54,631 nucleotides of DNA from Bacilli bacterium. GTDB taxonomy: Bacteria > Bacillota_I > Bacilli_A > RF39 > UBA660. Below, one piece after another: positions 17,586 through 26,410 of the stretch; position 1 is the stretch's first letter, and every line of letters starts with the position of its first letter. Both the position numbers and the translations under genes were made by a program. The notes under the pieces are model-generated. The model did no database searches. It worked only from the letters and a program-made list of their open reading frames with translations, and was not told where the DNA came from. The stretch spans positions 1 to 54,631 of the forward strand of contig JAGBNN010000012.1 in the NCBI GenBank assembly GCA_017634385.1, written 5' to 3'.

Positions 17586-18431
17586 ATGAAAAAGTATATA
17601 AAAATTTTTGGAATATTAGTACTCACAGGTTTTAGTTTTTTTTACACAGAAAAAGTAACAAAAATAGTTAGAAGCAAAGATCCAATTATGATAAAAATTA
17701 AGAGTGTGAAAAAAGAAAATTATATTGAAGCAATAAAACCAATAATAAATGATGATGAATATATAATGGGAATTAATGGATGTGAAATAGACATAGAAAA
17801 AAGTTATAATAAAATGAAACAAACAGGTGAATATAAAAAAGACTTACTAATAATGAAAGAAGTAAATAATGATTCAAAATTAAAAAATAAATATATAGTA
17901 TCTGGTAATAAACTTCAAAAGAATGTAAGTTTGATTTTCTTGATAAAAGATAGAGAAGACGAAGAATTAATAAAATATTTATCAGATAAAAAGATAAAAG
18001 TAAATTTTTTTATTGATCAAAAATATTTAGAAAATAATTCTGTAATAGTAAAGTTTATTTCAAAAAATAATAACATATATTATTTAGGAAATGATGGAAA
18101 TTATGATGATAAATATATGATGTATGCAAAAAACTTAGTAGAAATAAATTCAAATAATGAATCTAAATATTGTTTATTAAATAAAAAAGATGATATAACA
18201 TTAAATTTATGTACAGAATATAACATGAAAACAATTAAAACAGATTATATAAAAGAAAATATAATTCAAAATATAAAATCAAACTTAGAAAACGGATCAA
18301 TATTTACTATAGATTCTACTTATGATGAAAATATAAAAGCATCTATTAATTATATATTATCAAAAGGATATAATATAGTAACGTTAGATAAGTTATTAAA
18401 TAGTAATTCAGAATGCAAAGAATTTGAGTAA
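17586..18431 (+). CDS. polysaccharide deacetylase-like (NodB-fold) protein lacking catalytic residues
   Basis: 281 aa with an N-terminal signal anchor (about 5-25). The part from about 115 has the strand order of NodB homology domains: VSLIFLIKD where active enzymes have a TFDDG motif, then LSDKKIKVNFFID (compare KATFF) and a C-terminal GYNIVTLDKLL. The two metal-site Asp and the His pair are not seen, so it is probably a non-enzymatic relative. Start follows TTAGGTGAATAT. It stands alone between two terminators. Confidence 0.6.
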   Translation: MKKYIKIFGILVLTGFSFFYTEKVTKIVRSKDPIMIKIKSVKKENYIEAIKPIINDDEYIMGINGCEIDIEKSYNKMKQTGEYKKDLLIMKEVNNDSKLKNKYIVSGNKLQKNVSLIFLIKDREDEELIKYLSDKKIKVNFFIDQKYLENNSVIVKFISKNNNIYYLGNDGNYDDKYMMYAKNLVEINSNNESKYCLLNKKDDITLNLCTEYNMKTIKTDYIKENIIQNIKSNLENGSIFTIDSTYDENIKASINYILSKGYNIVTLDKLLNSNSECKEFE

Positions 18432-18444
18432 AATTCTTTTTTTT
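18417..18444 (+). terminator. terminator after the NodB-like gene
   Basis: AAAGAATTT with AAATTCTTT around the stop codon, followed by T's. A TGTTATACT extended -10 for the next gene follows at once. Confidence 0.7.
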
Positions 18445-18470
18445 GTTATACTACATCTAGGTGATTTCTT

Positions 18471-20663
18471 ATGGTAGAATTATTATCGCCCGCAGGTGAT
18501 ATTGAAAAACTTAAAATAGCAGTTCAAAATGGCGCAGATGCAATATATATGGCTGGTAAAAAGTTTGGCGCAAGAGCTTTTTCTAAAAATTTTGAAGATG
18601 ATGAAATATTAGATGCAATAAAATATTGCCACTTATATGGCGTTAAATTATATATAACTATTAATACAATAGTATATGAAGATGAAGTAGAGGAATTTAT
18701 TGATTATGTAGAATTCTTATATAAAAATAATGTAGATGCTGTAATAATTCAAGATTTAGGAATGGCAGATTTAATACATAAAAAGTTCCCAGATTTAACA
18801 CTTCATGCATCTACTCAAATGAATATACATGATATAAGTGGATTAAAATTATTAAAAGAGATGGGATTTAAAAGAGTAGTACTCGCAAGAGAAGTAGATT
18901 TAGAAACAATAAAACAAATGAAAAAAGAAGTAGATATAGAACTTGAAGTATTCATACATGGCGCACTTTGTATATCATGTTCTGGTAATTGTTATTATAG
19001 TTATTTTGAAATGAATAGAAGTGGTAATAGAGGTATGTGTGCACAGCTTTGTAGACAACCTTATAAATTATATAAAGAAGATAATGAAATAAAATTAGAA
19101 GATAAATATTTACTTAGTCCAAAAGATTTATGCACAGTAAAAAAATTAGATGAATTAATAGATGCAGGTATAGATAGTTTTAAAATAGAAGGAAGAATGA
19201 AATCAAAAGAATATGTTGGACTTGTAACTAGAGTATATAGAAATAAAATAGATTATAATAAAGTATCTGATAAAGACATTAATAATATAAAAAAAGTATT
19301 TAATAGAGGTTTTACTTTGGGTAATTTATATAATCAAAAAGGACACGAATTTATAAATGGATATAAACCTAATCATATGGGAGTACTTGTAGGAGAAGTA
19401 ATAGGTTCATCTAAAGGAAAAGTAAAAATAAAATTATCAGATGATATTAATCAAGAAGATGCTATTAGATTTGTACTAGATAATGAAATAGGTTTTTATC
19501 TAAATAGAATATATAAAAATAATTTGCTTGTAAATGGTGCTAAACAAGGTGAAATAATAGAAGTAGATTGCAAAGAAAAAATACCTATCAATACAAAAGT
19601 ATATAAGACAATAGATACAAAATTAAATGATTATATTATTTCATCAAGCAATAACATAAGAAAAGTTACATTAGATGGTATATTTAATATAGATGGTAAT
19701 GATATTATTTTTGAAGTAACAGATAAAATAAATAAAGAAAAAATAGTATTAAAAGAAAGCGTGTTTGAAGCAAAAAATAAACCAACCACAGAATATGAAA
19801 TACGAGAAAAATTAAATAAGTTAGGTAATGAAATATATGTTTTTAATGACTTAAAAATAAATATAAACGATAATATATTTATACCAATGACTACAATAAA
19901 TAATTTAAGAAGAAATATGATTGAATTAATAAATAATGATAGATTAAAAAATATTAATCATAAGATATGTAATTATAAATTTAATAAAGTAGATATTAAT
20001 ATTACAAATGATATATTTTTTGAAGTAAAAAATGAAGAACAATTAAAATATATATTAGATAATACAAATTATAAAATATATATTGAAGATGAAAAATTAT
20101 ATAATCAATATAAACAAGAAAGAGTTATATTTAAGCAAACAAGATTAAAACATAATGATAAAGAAAATGTATTAATAAGTGATATTGATAATATAAATAA
20201 AAATGTAATAACAGATGCTTATTTAAATGTAGTTAATTCTTATTATGTAAGATTTTTATTAGAAAGAGGAATAAAAAAAGTAACATTATCATATGAACTT
20301 AATAATTATCAAATAAAAGATATTGTAGATAGTTATAATGATAGATATAAGGATAAAGCTAATTTAGAAGTAATAGTTTATGGAAAACCAGAAATAATGA
20401 TAAGTAAATATAATATGTTAAATACATATAATTTAGATGATGGAAGATATTATTTAGTGGATAAATTTAATAAAAAATTCCCATTAATAATAAAAGAAGA
20501 TTATATGAGATTATATAATCATGAAAGTATTAATAAACTTGAAGATATAGATGAACTTATTAATATTGGTATAACAAATTTCAAAATAGTATTAGATAAT
20601 GAAAATAAAGAAGATATAAAAATGATATTAAATGCTTTAAAAGTGGCTAAAAATATATTATAA
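18471..20663 (+). CDS. U32 peptidase family protein (RlhA/TrhP-like RNA hydroxylation type)
   Basis: 730 aa. The N-terminal U32 domain starts VELLSPAGDIEKLKIAVQNGADAIYMAG. The iron-sulfur region EVFIHGALCISCSGNC and GNRGMCAQLCRQPY supplies several Cys, and the long C-terminal part resembles the DUF3656-type extension. Relatives RlhA and TrhP make 5-hydroxycytidine in 23S rRNA or 5-hydroxyuridine in tRNA, and true protease activity is doubtful. Which RNA is used here cannot be told. Start follows TAGGTGATTTCTT. The last base of its stop overlaps an upstream ATG of the pilin frame. Confidence 0.85.
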   Translation: MVELLSPAGDIEKLKIAVQNGADAIYMAGKKFGARAFSKNFEDDEILDAIKYCHLYGVKLYITINTIVYEDEVEEFIDYVEFLYKNNVDAVIIQDLGMADLIHKKFPDLTLHASTQMNIHDISGLKLLKEMGFKRVVLAREVDLETIKQMKKEVDIELEVFIHGALCISCSGNCYYSYFEMNRSGNRGMCAQLCRQPYKLYKEDNEIKLEDKYLLSPKDLCTVKKLDELIDAGIDSFKIEGRMKSKEYVGLVTRVYRNKIDYNKVSDKDINNIKKVFNRGFTLGNLYNQKGHEFINGYKPNHMGVLVGEVIGSSKGKVKIKLSDDINQEDAIRFVLDNEIGFYLNRIYKNNLLVNGAKQGEIIEVDCKEKIPINTKVYKTIDTKLNDYIISSSNNIRKVTLDGIFNIDGNDIIFEVTDKINKEKIVLKESVFEAKNKPTTEYEIREKLNKLGNEIYVFNDLKININDNIFIPMTTINNLRRNMIELINNDRLKNINHKICNYKFNKVDINITNDIFFEVKNEEQLKYILDNTNYKIYIEDEKLYNQYKQERVIFKQTRLKHNDKENVLISDIDNINKNVITDAYLNVVNSYYVRFLLERGIKKVTLSYELNNYQIKDIVDSYNDRYKDKANLEVIVYGKPEIMISKYNMLNTYNLDDGRYYLVDKFNKKFPLIIKEDYMRLYNHESINKLEDIDELINIGITNFKIVLDNENKEDIKMILNALKVAKNIL

Positions 20664-20683
20664 TGAATATAGTAGGTGATAAT

Positions 20684-21133
20684 ATGAAAAAAGGATTTAC
20701 ACTAATAGAATTAGTCGCAACTATAACTGTACTTGGTATTATATTGGCAATGGTAGTTATAGATACACAATATTTTAATAAAAGTCATTTAGAAAAAGAA
20801 AAAAAACGTATATCATCAGTAATAGAAGAAAATGCTAAAGATTTAGTATATACTGATAATGAAATTGGTGATAAAGTAAATAATAAATTACAATCATTAG
20901 AAGTAGATAGTGAAACAGATGACAGTATAGAAGTAGCGTGTTATATAAAATATGACGAACTTACAAAAGCGAGATTAATGGATAGTGATACAAAATATCC
21001 AACCGAAAAAGGAACTAAAGTAATTACTGATAAGTCATATGTAAGAGTATCACTTAATAATAATGATTATGAATTTAATTTTGTTTATAGAGATGATGAT
21101 GTACCTATAACAATAACTAATTGTTTAAATTAA
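20684..21133 (+). CDS. type IV prepilin-like protein
   Basis: 149 aa. The short basic leader followed by KKGFTLIELVATITVLGIIL is a class III signal peptide cleaved by prepilin peptidase before Phe, followed by the hydrophobic pilin helix. The outer domain is small and contains two Cys (about residues 86 and 147). The start at 20684 follows GTAGGTGATAAT; the in-frame ATG at 20663 overlaps the previous stop and has no RBS. No assembly ATPase or peptidase gene is nearby, so it is an orphan pseudopilin or competence-type pilin in this window. Confidence 0.82.
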   Translation: MKKGFTLIELVATITVLGIILAMVVIDTQYFNKSHLEKEKKRISSVIEENAKDLVYTDNEIGDKVNNKLQSLEVDSETDDSIEVACYIKYDELTKARLMDSDTKYPTEKGTKVITDKSYVRVSLNNNDYEFNFVYRDDDVPITITNCLN

Positions 21134-21164
21134 AGACAAATACTTTAAATTTTTGTCTTTTTTT
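21132..21164 (+). terminator. terminator after the prepilin gene
   Basis: AAAGACAAA with TTTGTCTTT, an 11-nt loop and a T-run. Confidence 0.75.
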
Positions 21165-21172
21165 GTTATAAT
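21164..21172 (+). promoter_or_regulatory. extended -10 promoter of the RNase J-like gene
   Basis: TGTTATAAT begins on the last T of the upstream terminator tract, 45 bases before the start codon. Confidence 0.6.
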
Positions 21173-21216
21173 TGTAATTGCCTATTTCTTAAATAAAAAA
21201 ACGAAAGGAGAAAAAA

Positions 21217-22863
21217 ATGAATAAAATTAAAATTTTTGCATTCGGTGGACTTAATGAAAACGGAAAAAATATGTATGCTATCGATGTAAATAATGATTTA
21301 TTTATATTTGATGCAGGTCTAAAATATGCCGATGATAAAATGTTAGGTGTAGATTATATAATTCCAGATTTTAAATTTTTACAAGATAATATAAAAAGAA
21401 TAAAAGGAATATTTCTTACACATGCACATGAAAAATATATGGGAGCAGTTTGTGATATAGTTCGTAATATACCAGATATAAATGTATATGCTACTAAATT
21501 TACATGTGATTATTTAAAAAAAGAATTTGAAGATGAAGGAATTGAATTTAAAAATTTACATTTAATAACAGCACATAAAAAAATAAATTTTGGAAAAAAT
21601 AGTGTATTTCCAGTAAGCTTAACTCATTCAGTACCAGATACAGTAGGTTATGTATTAAATACTGATGATGGTGCTATTGTATATACTGGTAACTTTGTAT
21701 TCGATTCATCTATGACAGGAGCATATCAAACAGATATAGGGAAACTTGCTTATATAGGAAAACAAGGTGTACTTTGTTTATTAAGTGAATCAGAATATGC
21801 AGATAGAGTTGGATATACAACACCAAATAATAGAATAGCAAATGATGTAAGAGATGTACTTTTACATAATGATGGAAGAATAATAGTAACTCTTTTAACA
21901 AATCATATATCAAGACTTCAAGAATTATTTACTGAAATATCTAAGACTCATAGAAAAATAGTAGTTATGGGTAAGAAAATGCAAAGAATGGTAAATTATG
22001 TTATTGATGAAGGATATGTAACATTTGATAAAGAACAAATAGGTAATTTAACTAATATAGAAGATAGAGATTCTGTAATATTAGTATCTAATGAAAATCA
22101 AAAGCCTTTTGTAAACTTAGAAAGAATAGTAAATGGATATGATAAATATGTTAAATTATTAGAAACAGATACTGTATTTTATTTAGAACCTATTGGAGTA
22201 GGTATGGAGAAAAAAGCAGCAAAACTTGCTGATGATATTAGTAAAATAGGAGCAAATGTAGTAACACTTTCATCAAAAGATCATTTACTTAATCATGCAT
22301 CGCAAGAAGATTTAATGTTAATGTTAAATTTAATGCAACCAAAATATTATTTTCCTGTAATAGGAGAATATAGACATATGCTTGATAATGCAAATATCGC
22401 ATCATCAATAGGAATTCAAAAAGAAAATATAATACTTAAATTAAATGGTGAAGCTGCAATATTTGAAAATGGTAAATTAACAGAAGAAAAAGAAATAATA
22501 CCTATAAATGAACTTTTAATTGATGGAAATTCTACAAAAGACATAGGTGAACTTGTATTAAAAGATAGAGAACTTTTAAGTGATAATGGTATCGTTATAA
22601 TATGTGCAACCTTAGATAAAAAGACAAAAGCAGTAGTCGCAGGACCTGAAGTATTAACAAGAGGATTTATTTATGTTAAAGAAAGTACAGAAATAATTGA
22701 AAATATGAAAAAAATATCTTTAGAGGTAATAAATAGTAATATAAGTAATAACTATGTAGAATTTAATAAAATAAAAAATGGAATAAGAGAAGAGTTAGGT
22801 AAATATTTATTTAATGAAACAGAATGCAAACCAATGATTATTACAGTAATAACAGAAATATAA
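21217..22863 (+). CDS. RNase J family protein with a degraded metal site (J2-like)
   Basis: 548 aa, standard RNase J length with metallo-beta-lactamase, beta-CASP and C-terminal parts. The N-terminus FAFGGLNENGKNMYAI, the beta-CASP segment RIIVTLLTNHISRLQEL and NHASQEDLMLML are family marks. Active enzymes have HxHxDH; here it is His69-Ala-His71-Glu-Lys73-Tyr74, so the Asp and third His are gone. Asn159 (TGNFVFD) replaces the usual Asp. His137 and His360 remain. It is probably a poor or inactive nuclease that works as a partner, like RNase J2 with J1, in mRNA decay. Start follows AAAGGAG. Confidence 0.85.
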   Translation: MNKIKIFAFGGLNENGKNMYAIDVNNDLFIFDAGLKYADDKMLGVDYIIPDFKFLQDNIKRIKGIFLTHAHEKYMGAVCDIVRNIPDINVYATKFTCDYLKKEFEDEGIEFKNLHLITAHKKINFGKNSVFPVSLTHSVPDTVGYVLNTDDGAIVYTGNFVFDSSMTGAYQTDIGKLAYIGKQGVLCLLSESEYADRVGYTTPNNRIANDVRDVLLHNDGRIIVTLLTNHISRLQELFTEISKTHRKIVVMGKKMQRMVNYVIDEGYVTFDKEQIGNLTNIEDRDSVILVSNENQKPFVNLERIVNGYDKYVKLLETDTVFYLEPIGVGMEKKAAKLADDISKIGANVVTLSSKDHLLNHASQEDLMLMLNLMQPKYYFPVIGEYRHMLDNANIASSIGIQKENIILKLNGEAAIFENGKLTEEKEIIPINELLIDGNSTKDIGELVLKDRELLSDNGIVIICATLDKKTKAVVAGPEVLTRGFIYVKESTEIIENMKKISLEVINSNISNNYVEFNKIKNGIREELGKYLFNETECKPMIITVITEI

Positions 22864-22889
22864 AAGATATGTAAAATATCTTTTTTTTT
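22862..22889 (+). terminator. terminator after the RNase J-like gene
   Basis: AAAAGATAT with ATATCTTTT, loop GTAAA, then a run of T. Confidence 0.8.
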
Positions 22890-22946
22890 ATTGATTAAAA
22901 AAATATAAAGTGTTAGTATAAATATAGATAATAGGGAGATGCTAAT

Positions 22947-25055
22947 ATGTTTAAAAGAAAAAGAAAAGTAGGAAGACCAAGTAATAAAGAGTTAAGAAGA
23001 GAAAGAAATTTTAAAATATTTTCTATTATTGGAATCTTCTTTGTATTAACATTTTCAGTATATTCATTAAGTGGGTACTTAAGAGAAAATATTGATAGTC
23101 TAAAAGGGCAAGTTAAATATGGTAGAAATGGAGATTATTGTAATGAAAAAAATACAAAATCTGGCGCATTAATAATAGGTGATAGTAGAGTTTGTCAATT
23201 ATATAATTATAATAATTCATCCGCATCATATAATGCAACTTGGGGAGGACATTATGGTTATGGTGGCGAAACATATCAAATAGATACAATAAATAAAAGA
23301 TCTAAAATGAGAAGTTATGCTAAATTAACTATTAAGAAAACAGGTAATGTAAATATATTTATATTTGCTACTGTAAATGATTACAATGGTGGTAATAATT
23401 ATTCAGCACCATTAAATAATGTTGTTAATTTAGCAAAAACTGCATATACATGGACATATAAATACAATGGAAAAACAGTACATCCTAAAGTATATGTAAT
23501 ATCTTTAGTAGGAAGTAAAGGAGTTAATGTAGATGCATTTAATAATGCACTACAAAAAGCAGCAAAAAAATCATCAAAATTTGATTATATTGGCATTAAT
23601 GATCTAGTAGGTAGTGATGGATATTTAAGTGATAACCTTCATTATACTGATGAAACTTGTAGAAGAATACTTGAAAGAATGGAAACTTATGGACTTTCAG
23701 CATTAAAAGTAAAAGAAGATACATTTGAAACAAACAATAATAAAAATACAAAAAAATCAGACGTAATAAGTGAAAAGAAAGTTAATTATAAGATTTATTA
23801 TAATGCAAATGGTGGAACAAATGCACCAAGTACTCAAACATATACAAATATCGTTGGTGAAAAAATATCATCAAAAGTTCCAACAAAAAATGGATATAAA
23901 TTTGTTAATTGGAAAGATTCAAGATCAAACAAAGTATTTTATCCTGGTGAAATAATAACAAATATTTCACATGATTTAAATTTAGTTGCACAATACAAAG
24001 CAAATACATATACAGTAATGTATGGAGCTAATGGTGGAACAAATGCACCTGAAACTCAAAAATTCTTATTTAATAGTAAAGCTCAATTATCTTATCAAAT
24101 ACCAAAAAGAGATGGATATGATTTTATGTATTGGAAACATAGTACATCAGATAGAAGATTTTTTCCAGGTGATCAAATACCAGATGGTTGGGGAAGTTTT
24201 ATATTAATTGCGCAGTGGAAAGAAAGTAATGGTCAAAAAACAAATGAATATAAAATTTATTATAATGCAAATGGTGGAACAAATGCACCAAGTACTCAAA
24301 CATTCGAATATAATGAAAGAGAACATATATCTTCACAAGTACCAACAAAAGAAGGATACAAGTTTAAAGAATGGAAACATAGTGCTTCAGCAAGAGCATT
24401 TAAACCAGGAGATCGAATACCAACAGATTGGAAAGATTTTACTCTAATTGCAATATGGGAAAAAGTAGAAAATGTTCAAAAATATAAAATAACATATAAT
24501 GCAAATGGTGGTAAGTTTGGATTAATAAATGAGCAATTTGTGTATAATGAAAATTATAAAATAACATCACAAATACCAAGTAAAGAAGGATATACATTTG
24601 TTAATTGGAAACATAATACATCAAATAAAATATTTAGACCAGGAGATCAAATACCAACAGATTGGAAAGATTTTACTCTAATCGCACAATATAGAAAAAA
24701 TATAATAACAATAACTTATGATTCAGCAGGTGGTAAATTAAATCTTAAAAAAGATAAAACTTGGGGATTAGATGGTACAAAAATTACTCATAATGGAAAA
24801 CAAGTATTACATAAAATAGAATATGGAAAAACACTTGGTAAATATGGACTTGCAGATCCAGATAGTAAATCAGAGTTAAATTTAACTAAAAAAGGATATA
24901 AAATAGTTAAGAATAAAGAATGGATATGTGCAAGTGGATGTACTACAAATAATAAAATATTTGATGAAAAAACTATGTATAAAGCAAGTGACTTCTGTAA
25001 TGCATCAAAATCAGATTGCACAGTTGTATTAAAAGTTAATTGGCAAAAGAAATAA
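22947..25055 (+). CDS. surface protein with SGNH hydrolase-like domain and InlB repeats
   Basis: 702 aa. A basic cytoplasmic start (about 1-25) and a signal-anchor helix (about 26-46) are followed by an SGNH/GDSL-like domain (about 70-250) with block I GDSR, a TVND segment that could be block III, and DNLHYTD as the Asp-His pair. From about 280 there are four InlB B-repeat/Flg_new units (starting near 281, 352, 433 and 511, each beginning YxxNANGGxxA and containing GY-F--W) and a divergent fifth from about 585 with four Cys near the end. Likely an outer-surface esterase or binding protein on a repeat stalk. Substrate unknown. No LPxTG motif. Confidence 0.82.
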   Translation: MFKRKRKVGRPSNKELRRERNFKIFSIIGIFFVLTFSVYSLSGYLRENIDSLKGQVKYGRNGDYCNEKNTKSGALIIGDSRVCQLYNYNNSSASYNATWGGHYGYGGETYQIDTINKRSKMRSYAKLTIKKTGNVNIFIFATVNDYNGGNNYSAPLNNVVNLAKTAYTWTYKYNGKTVHPKVYVISLVGSKGVNVDAFNNALQKAAKKSSKFDYIGINDLVGSDGYLSDNLHYTDETCRRILERMETYGLSALKVKEDTFETNNNKNTKKSDVISEKKVNYKIYYNANGGTNAPSTQTYTNIVGEKISSKVPTKNGYKFVNWKDSRSNKVFYPGEIITNISHDLNLVAQYKANTYTVMYGANGGTNAPETQKFLFNSKAQLSYQIPKRDGYDFMYWKHSTSDRRFFPGDQIPDGWGSFILIAQWKESNGQKTNEYKIYYNANGGTNAPSTQTFEYNEREHISSQVPTKEGYKFKEWKHSASARAFKPGDRIPTDWKDFTLIAIWEKVENVQKYKITYNANGGKFGLINEQFVYNENYKITSQIPSKEGYTFVNWKHNTSNKIFRPGDQIPTDWKDFTLIAQYRKNIITITYDSAGGKLNLKKDKTWGLDGTKITHNGKQVLHKIEYGKTLGKYGLADPDSKSELNLTKKGYKIVKNKEWICASGCTTNNKIFDEKTMYKASDFCNASKSDCTVVLKVNWQKK
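23790..23840 (+). repeat. InlB-repeat DNA duplication, copy 1
   Basis: A 51-base stretch almost identical (one mismatch) to 24252-24302. It encodes the start of InlB repeat 1. Such DNA identity points to recent duplication or gene conversion between repeats. Confidence 0.8.
24252..24302 (+). repeat. InlB-repeat DNA duplication, copy 2
   Basis: Second copy of the 51-base stretch at 23790-23840, encoding the start of InlB repeat 3. A further near-identical pair lies at 24417-24448 and 24651-24682 (ends of repeats 3 and 4). Confidence 0.8.
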
Positions 25056-25078
25056 AAAGGCTAAAAGCCTTTTTTTTT
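25055..25078 (+). terminator. terminator after the SGNH/InlB gene
   Basis: AAAAGGCT with AGCCTTTT and a short AA loop, followed by T's. Confidence 0.85.
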
Positions 25079-25089
25079 ATTGATAAAAA

Positions 25090-25098
25090 TGGTATAAT
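25090..25098 (+). promoter_or_regulatory. extended -10 promoter of scpA
   Basis: TGGTATAAT 31 bases before scpA, soon after the terminator T-tract. Confidence 0.65.
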
Positions 25099-25128
25099 TG
25101 TTGGTAGTATAAGTAAGTAGGTGAAAAA

Positions 25129-25863
25129 ATGCAATACAATTTTGTTATAAACGATTTTGAAGGTCCTTTAGACTTACTTTTACATTTAGTTAAAACATCT
25201 AAAATGGATATATATGATATATCTATAGAAAAAATAACAAAACAATATTTAGATTTTATAAAAAGCATGCAAGAAATGAATTTAGATGTAGCAAGTGAAT
25301 ATCTAGTAATGGCATCAGAATTAATAGAAATAAAATCTAAATTATTACTTCCTAACAATAAAGATTTGGATCCTGATGAATATGAAGAAGATCCAAGAGA
25401 AAACCTAATAAATAGAATGTTAGAATATGAAAAATATAAAAATATGATAGAAACATTTAAAGAACTTGAAAATGAAAGAAAAGATATATTTACAAAAGAA
25501 CCAATAAATTTAAATGAATATAGAGATACTGATATAAAAAACGAAGGAGATGTATCTTTAGAAGATTTACTTAATGCATTAAATGAATTCTTACAAAGAA
25601 AAGAAGAATTAAAACCAAGAGAAACAAAAATAACTAAAAAAGAATTATCCGTAACACAAAGAACTAGTCAAATAAGAAATATATTAAGAAGTAAAAAGAA
25701 AGTATCATTCTTTGATTTATTTGAAATAAAGACAAAAGAATATGTAGTAGTAACATTCTTATCAATACTTGAAATGGCTAAGCATGGTGAAATAAAAATT
25801 ATACAAGAAAACAATTTTAATAATATCATCATAGATTCAAAAGAGGTGAAAGAAGATGAGTAA
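25129..25863 (+). CDS. scpA: segregation and condensation protein A
   Basis: 244 aa kleisin that joins the two SMC heads in the SMC-ScpAB condensin. N-terminus FVINDFEGPLDLLLHLVKTSKMDIYDISI and the following YLDFIKSMQEMNLDVASEYLVMASELIEIKSKLLL are diagnostic. The C-terminal winged-helix region ends in EIKIIQENNFNNI. It overlaps scpB by 8 bases; both are transcribed with a nucleosidase gene. Confidence 0.96.
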   Translation: MQYNFVINDFEGPLDLLLHLVKTSKMDIYDISIEKITKQYLDFIKSMQEMNLDVASEYLVMASELIEIKSKLLLPNNKDLDPDEYEEDPRENLINRMLEYEKYKNMIETFKELENERKDIFTKEPINLNEYRDTDIKNEGDVSLEDLLNALNEFLQRKEELKPRETKITKKELSVTQRTSQIRNILRSKKKVSFFDLFEIKTKEYVVVTFLSILEMAKHGEIKIIQENNFNNIIIDSKEVKEDE

Positions 25864-26410
25864 TACAATAGAAGCTCTATTATTCGCAGTAGGAGAAGAA
25901 GGCTTATCTATTGAAGAAATGTCAAATATATTAGAAATAGATGAAGAAAAAGTAAAAGAGGAAATAAATACTTTAGAAAAGTCATATGAAAATAGAGGAA
26001 TAACTATCAAATTACTTGGAAATAAGTATAAAATGGTAACTAAAGAAGAATATAAAGATTATATTAAAAAATTAACAGATGAAATAAGTAATAACTTAAG
26101 TAAATCAGCTTTAGTAACTCTAGCTATAATCGCATATAATGAACCAGTAACAAGAATGCAAATAGATGATATTAGAGGAGTAAATTCTTCACAAATGATA
26201 AGAAATTTAGTAGTAAAAGGATTTGTAGAAGATGCTGGAAGAAGTGATCTTCCAGGAAGACCAATGCTTTATAAAACAACTAATCGTTTCTTAGATTATT
26301 TCAATTTATCTAGTAAAGACGATTTACCAGAACTTACTGAAGAAGAAATAGAAGTTCTTGAAGAAGATTTGTTTCAAACTAGATATCAAGAAGAAGGAGA
26401 AGAAGTATGA
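25856..26410 (+). CDS. scpB: segregation and condensation protein B
   Basis: 184 aa, two winged-helix domains, the partner that binds ScpA in condensin. ALLFAVGEEGLSIEEM at the start and AIIAYNEPVTRMQIDDIRGVNS with GRSDLPGRPMLYKTT are family signatures. It ends in TGA, overlapping the next start as ATGA, with an in-frame TAG immediately after. This is one of only two TGA stops seen in the window. Confidence 0.96.
   Translation: MSNTIEALLFAVGEEGLSIEEMSNILEIDEEKVKEEINTLEKSYENRGITIKLLGNKYKMVTKEEYKDYIKKLTDEISNNLSKSALVTLAIIAYNEPVTRMQIDDIRGVNSSQMIRNLVVKGFVEDAGRSDLPGRPMLYKTTNRFLDYFNLSSKDDLPELTEEEIEVLEEDLFQTRYQEEGEEV

Noticed and set aside
23770..24447. Three short plus-strand frames inside the InlB-repeat gene
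   Set aside because: They repeat only because the underlying coding repeats do; they lie inside a clear gene.
23790..24682. CRISPR-like direct repeats
   Set aside because: Spacing is about 230 bases and irregular, and the sequence is coding InlB repeat; no cas genes.
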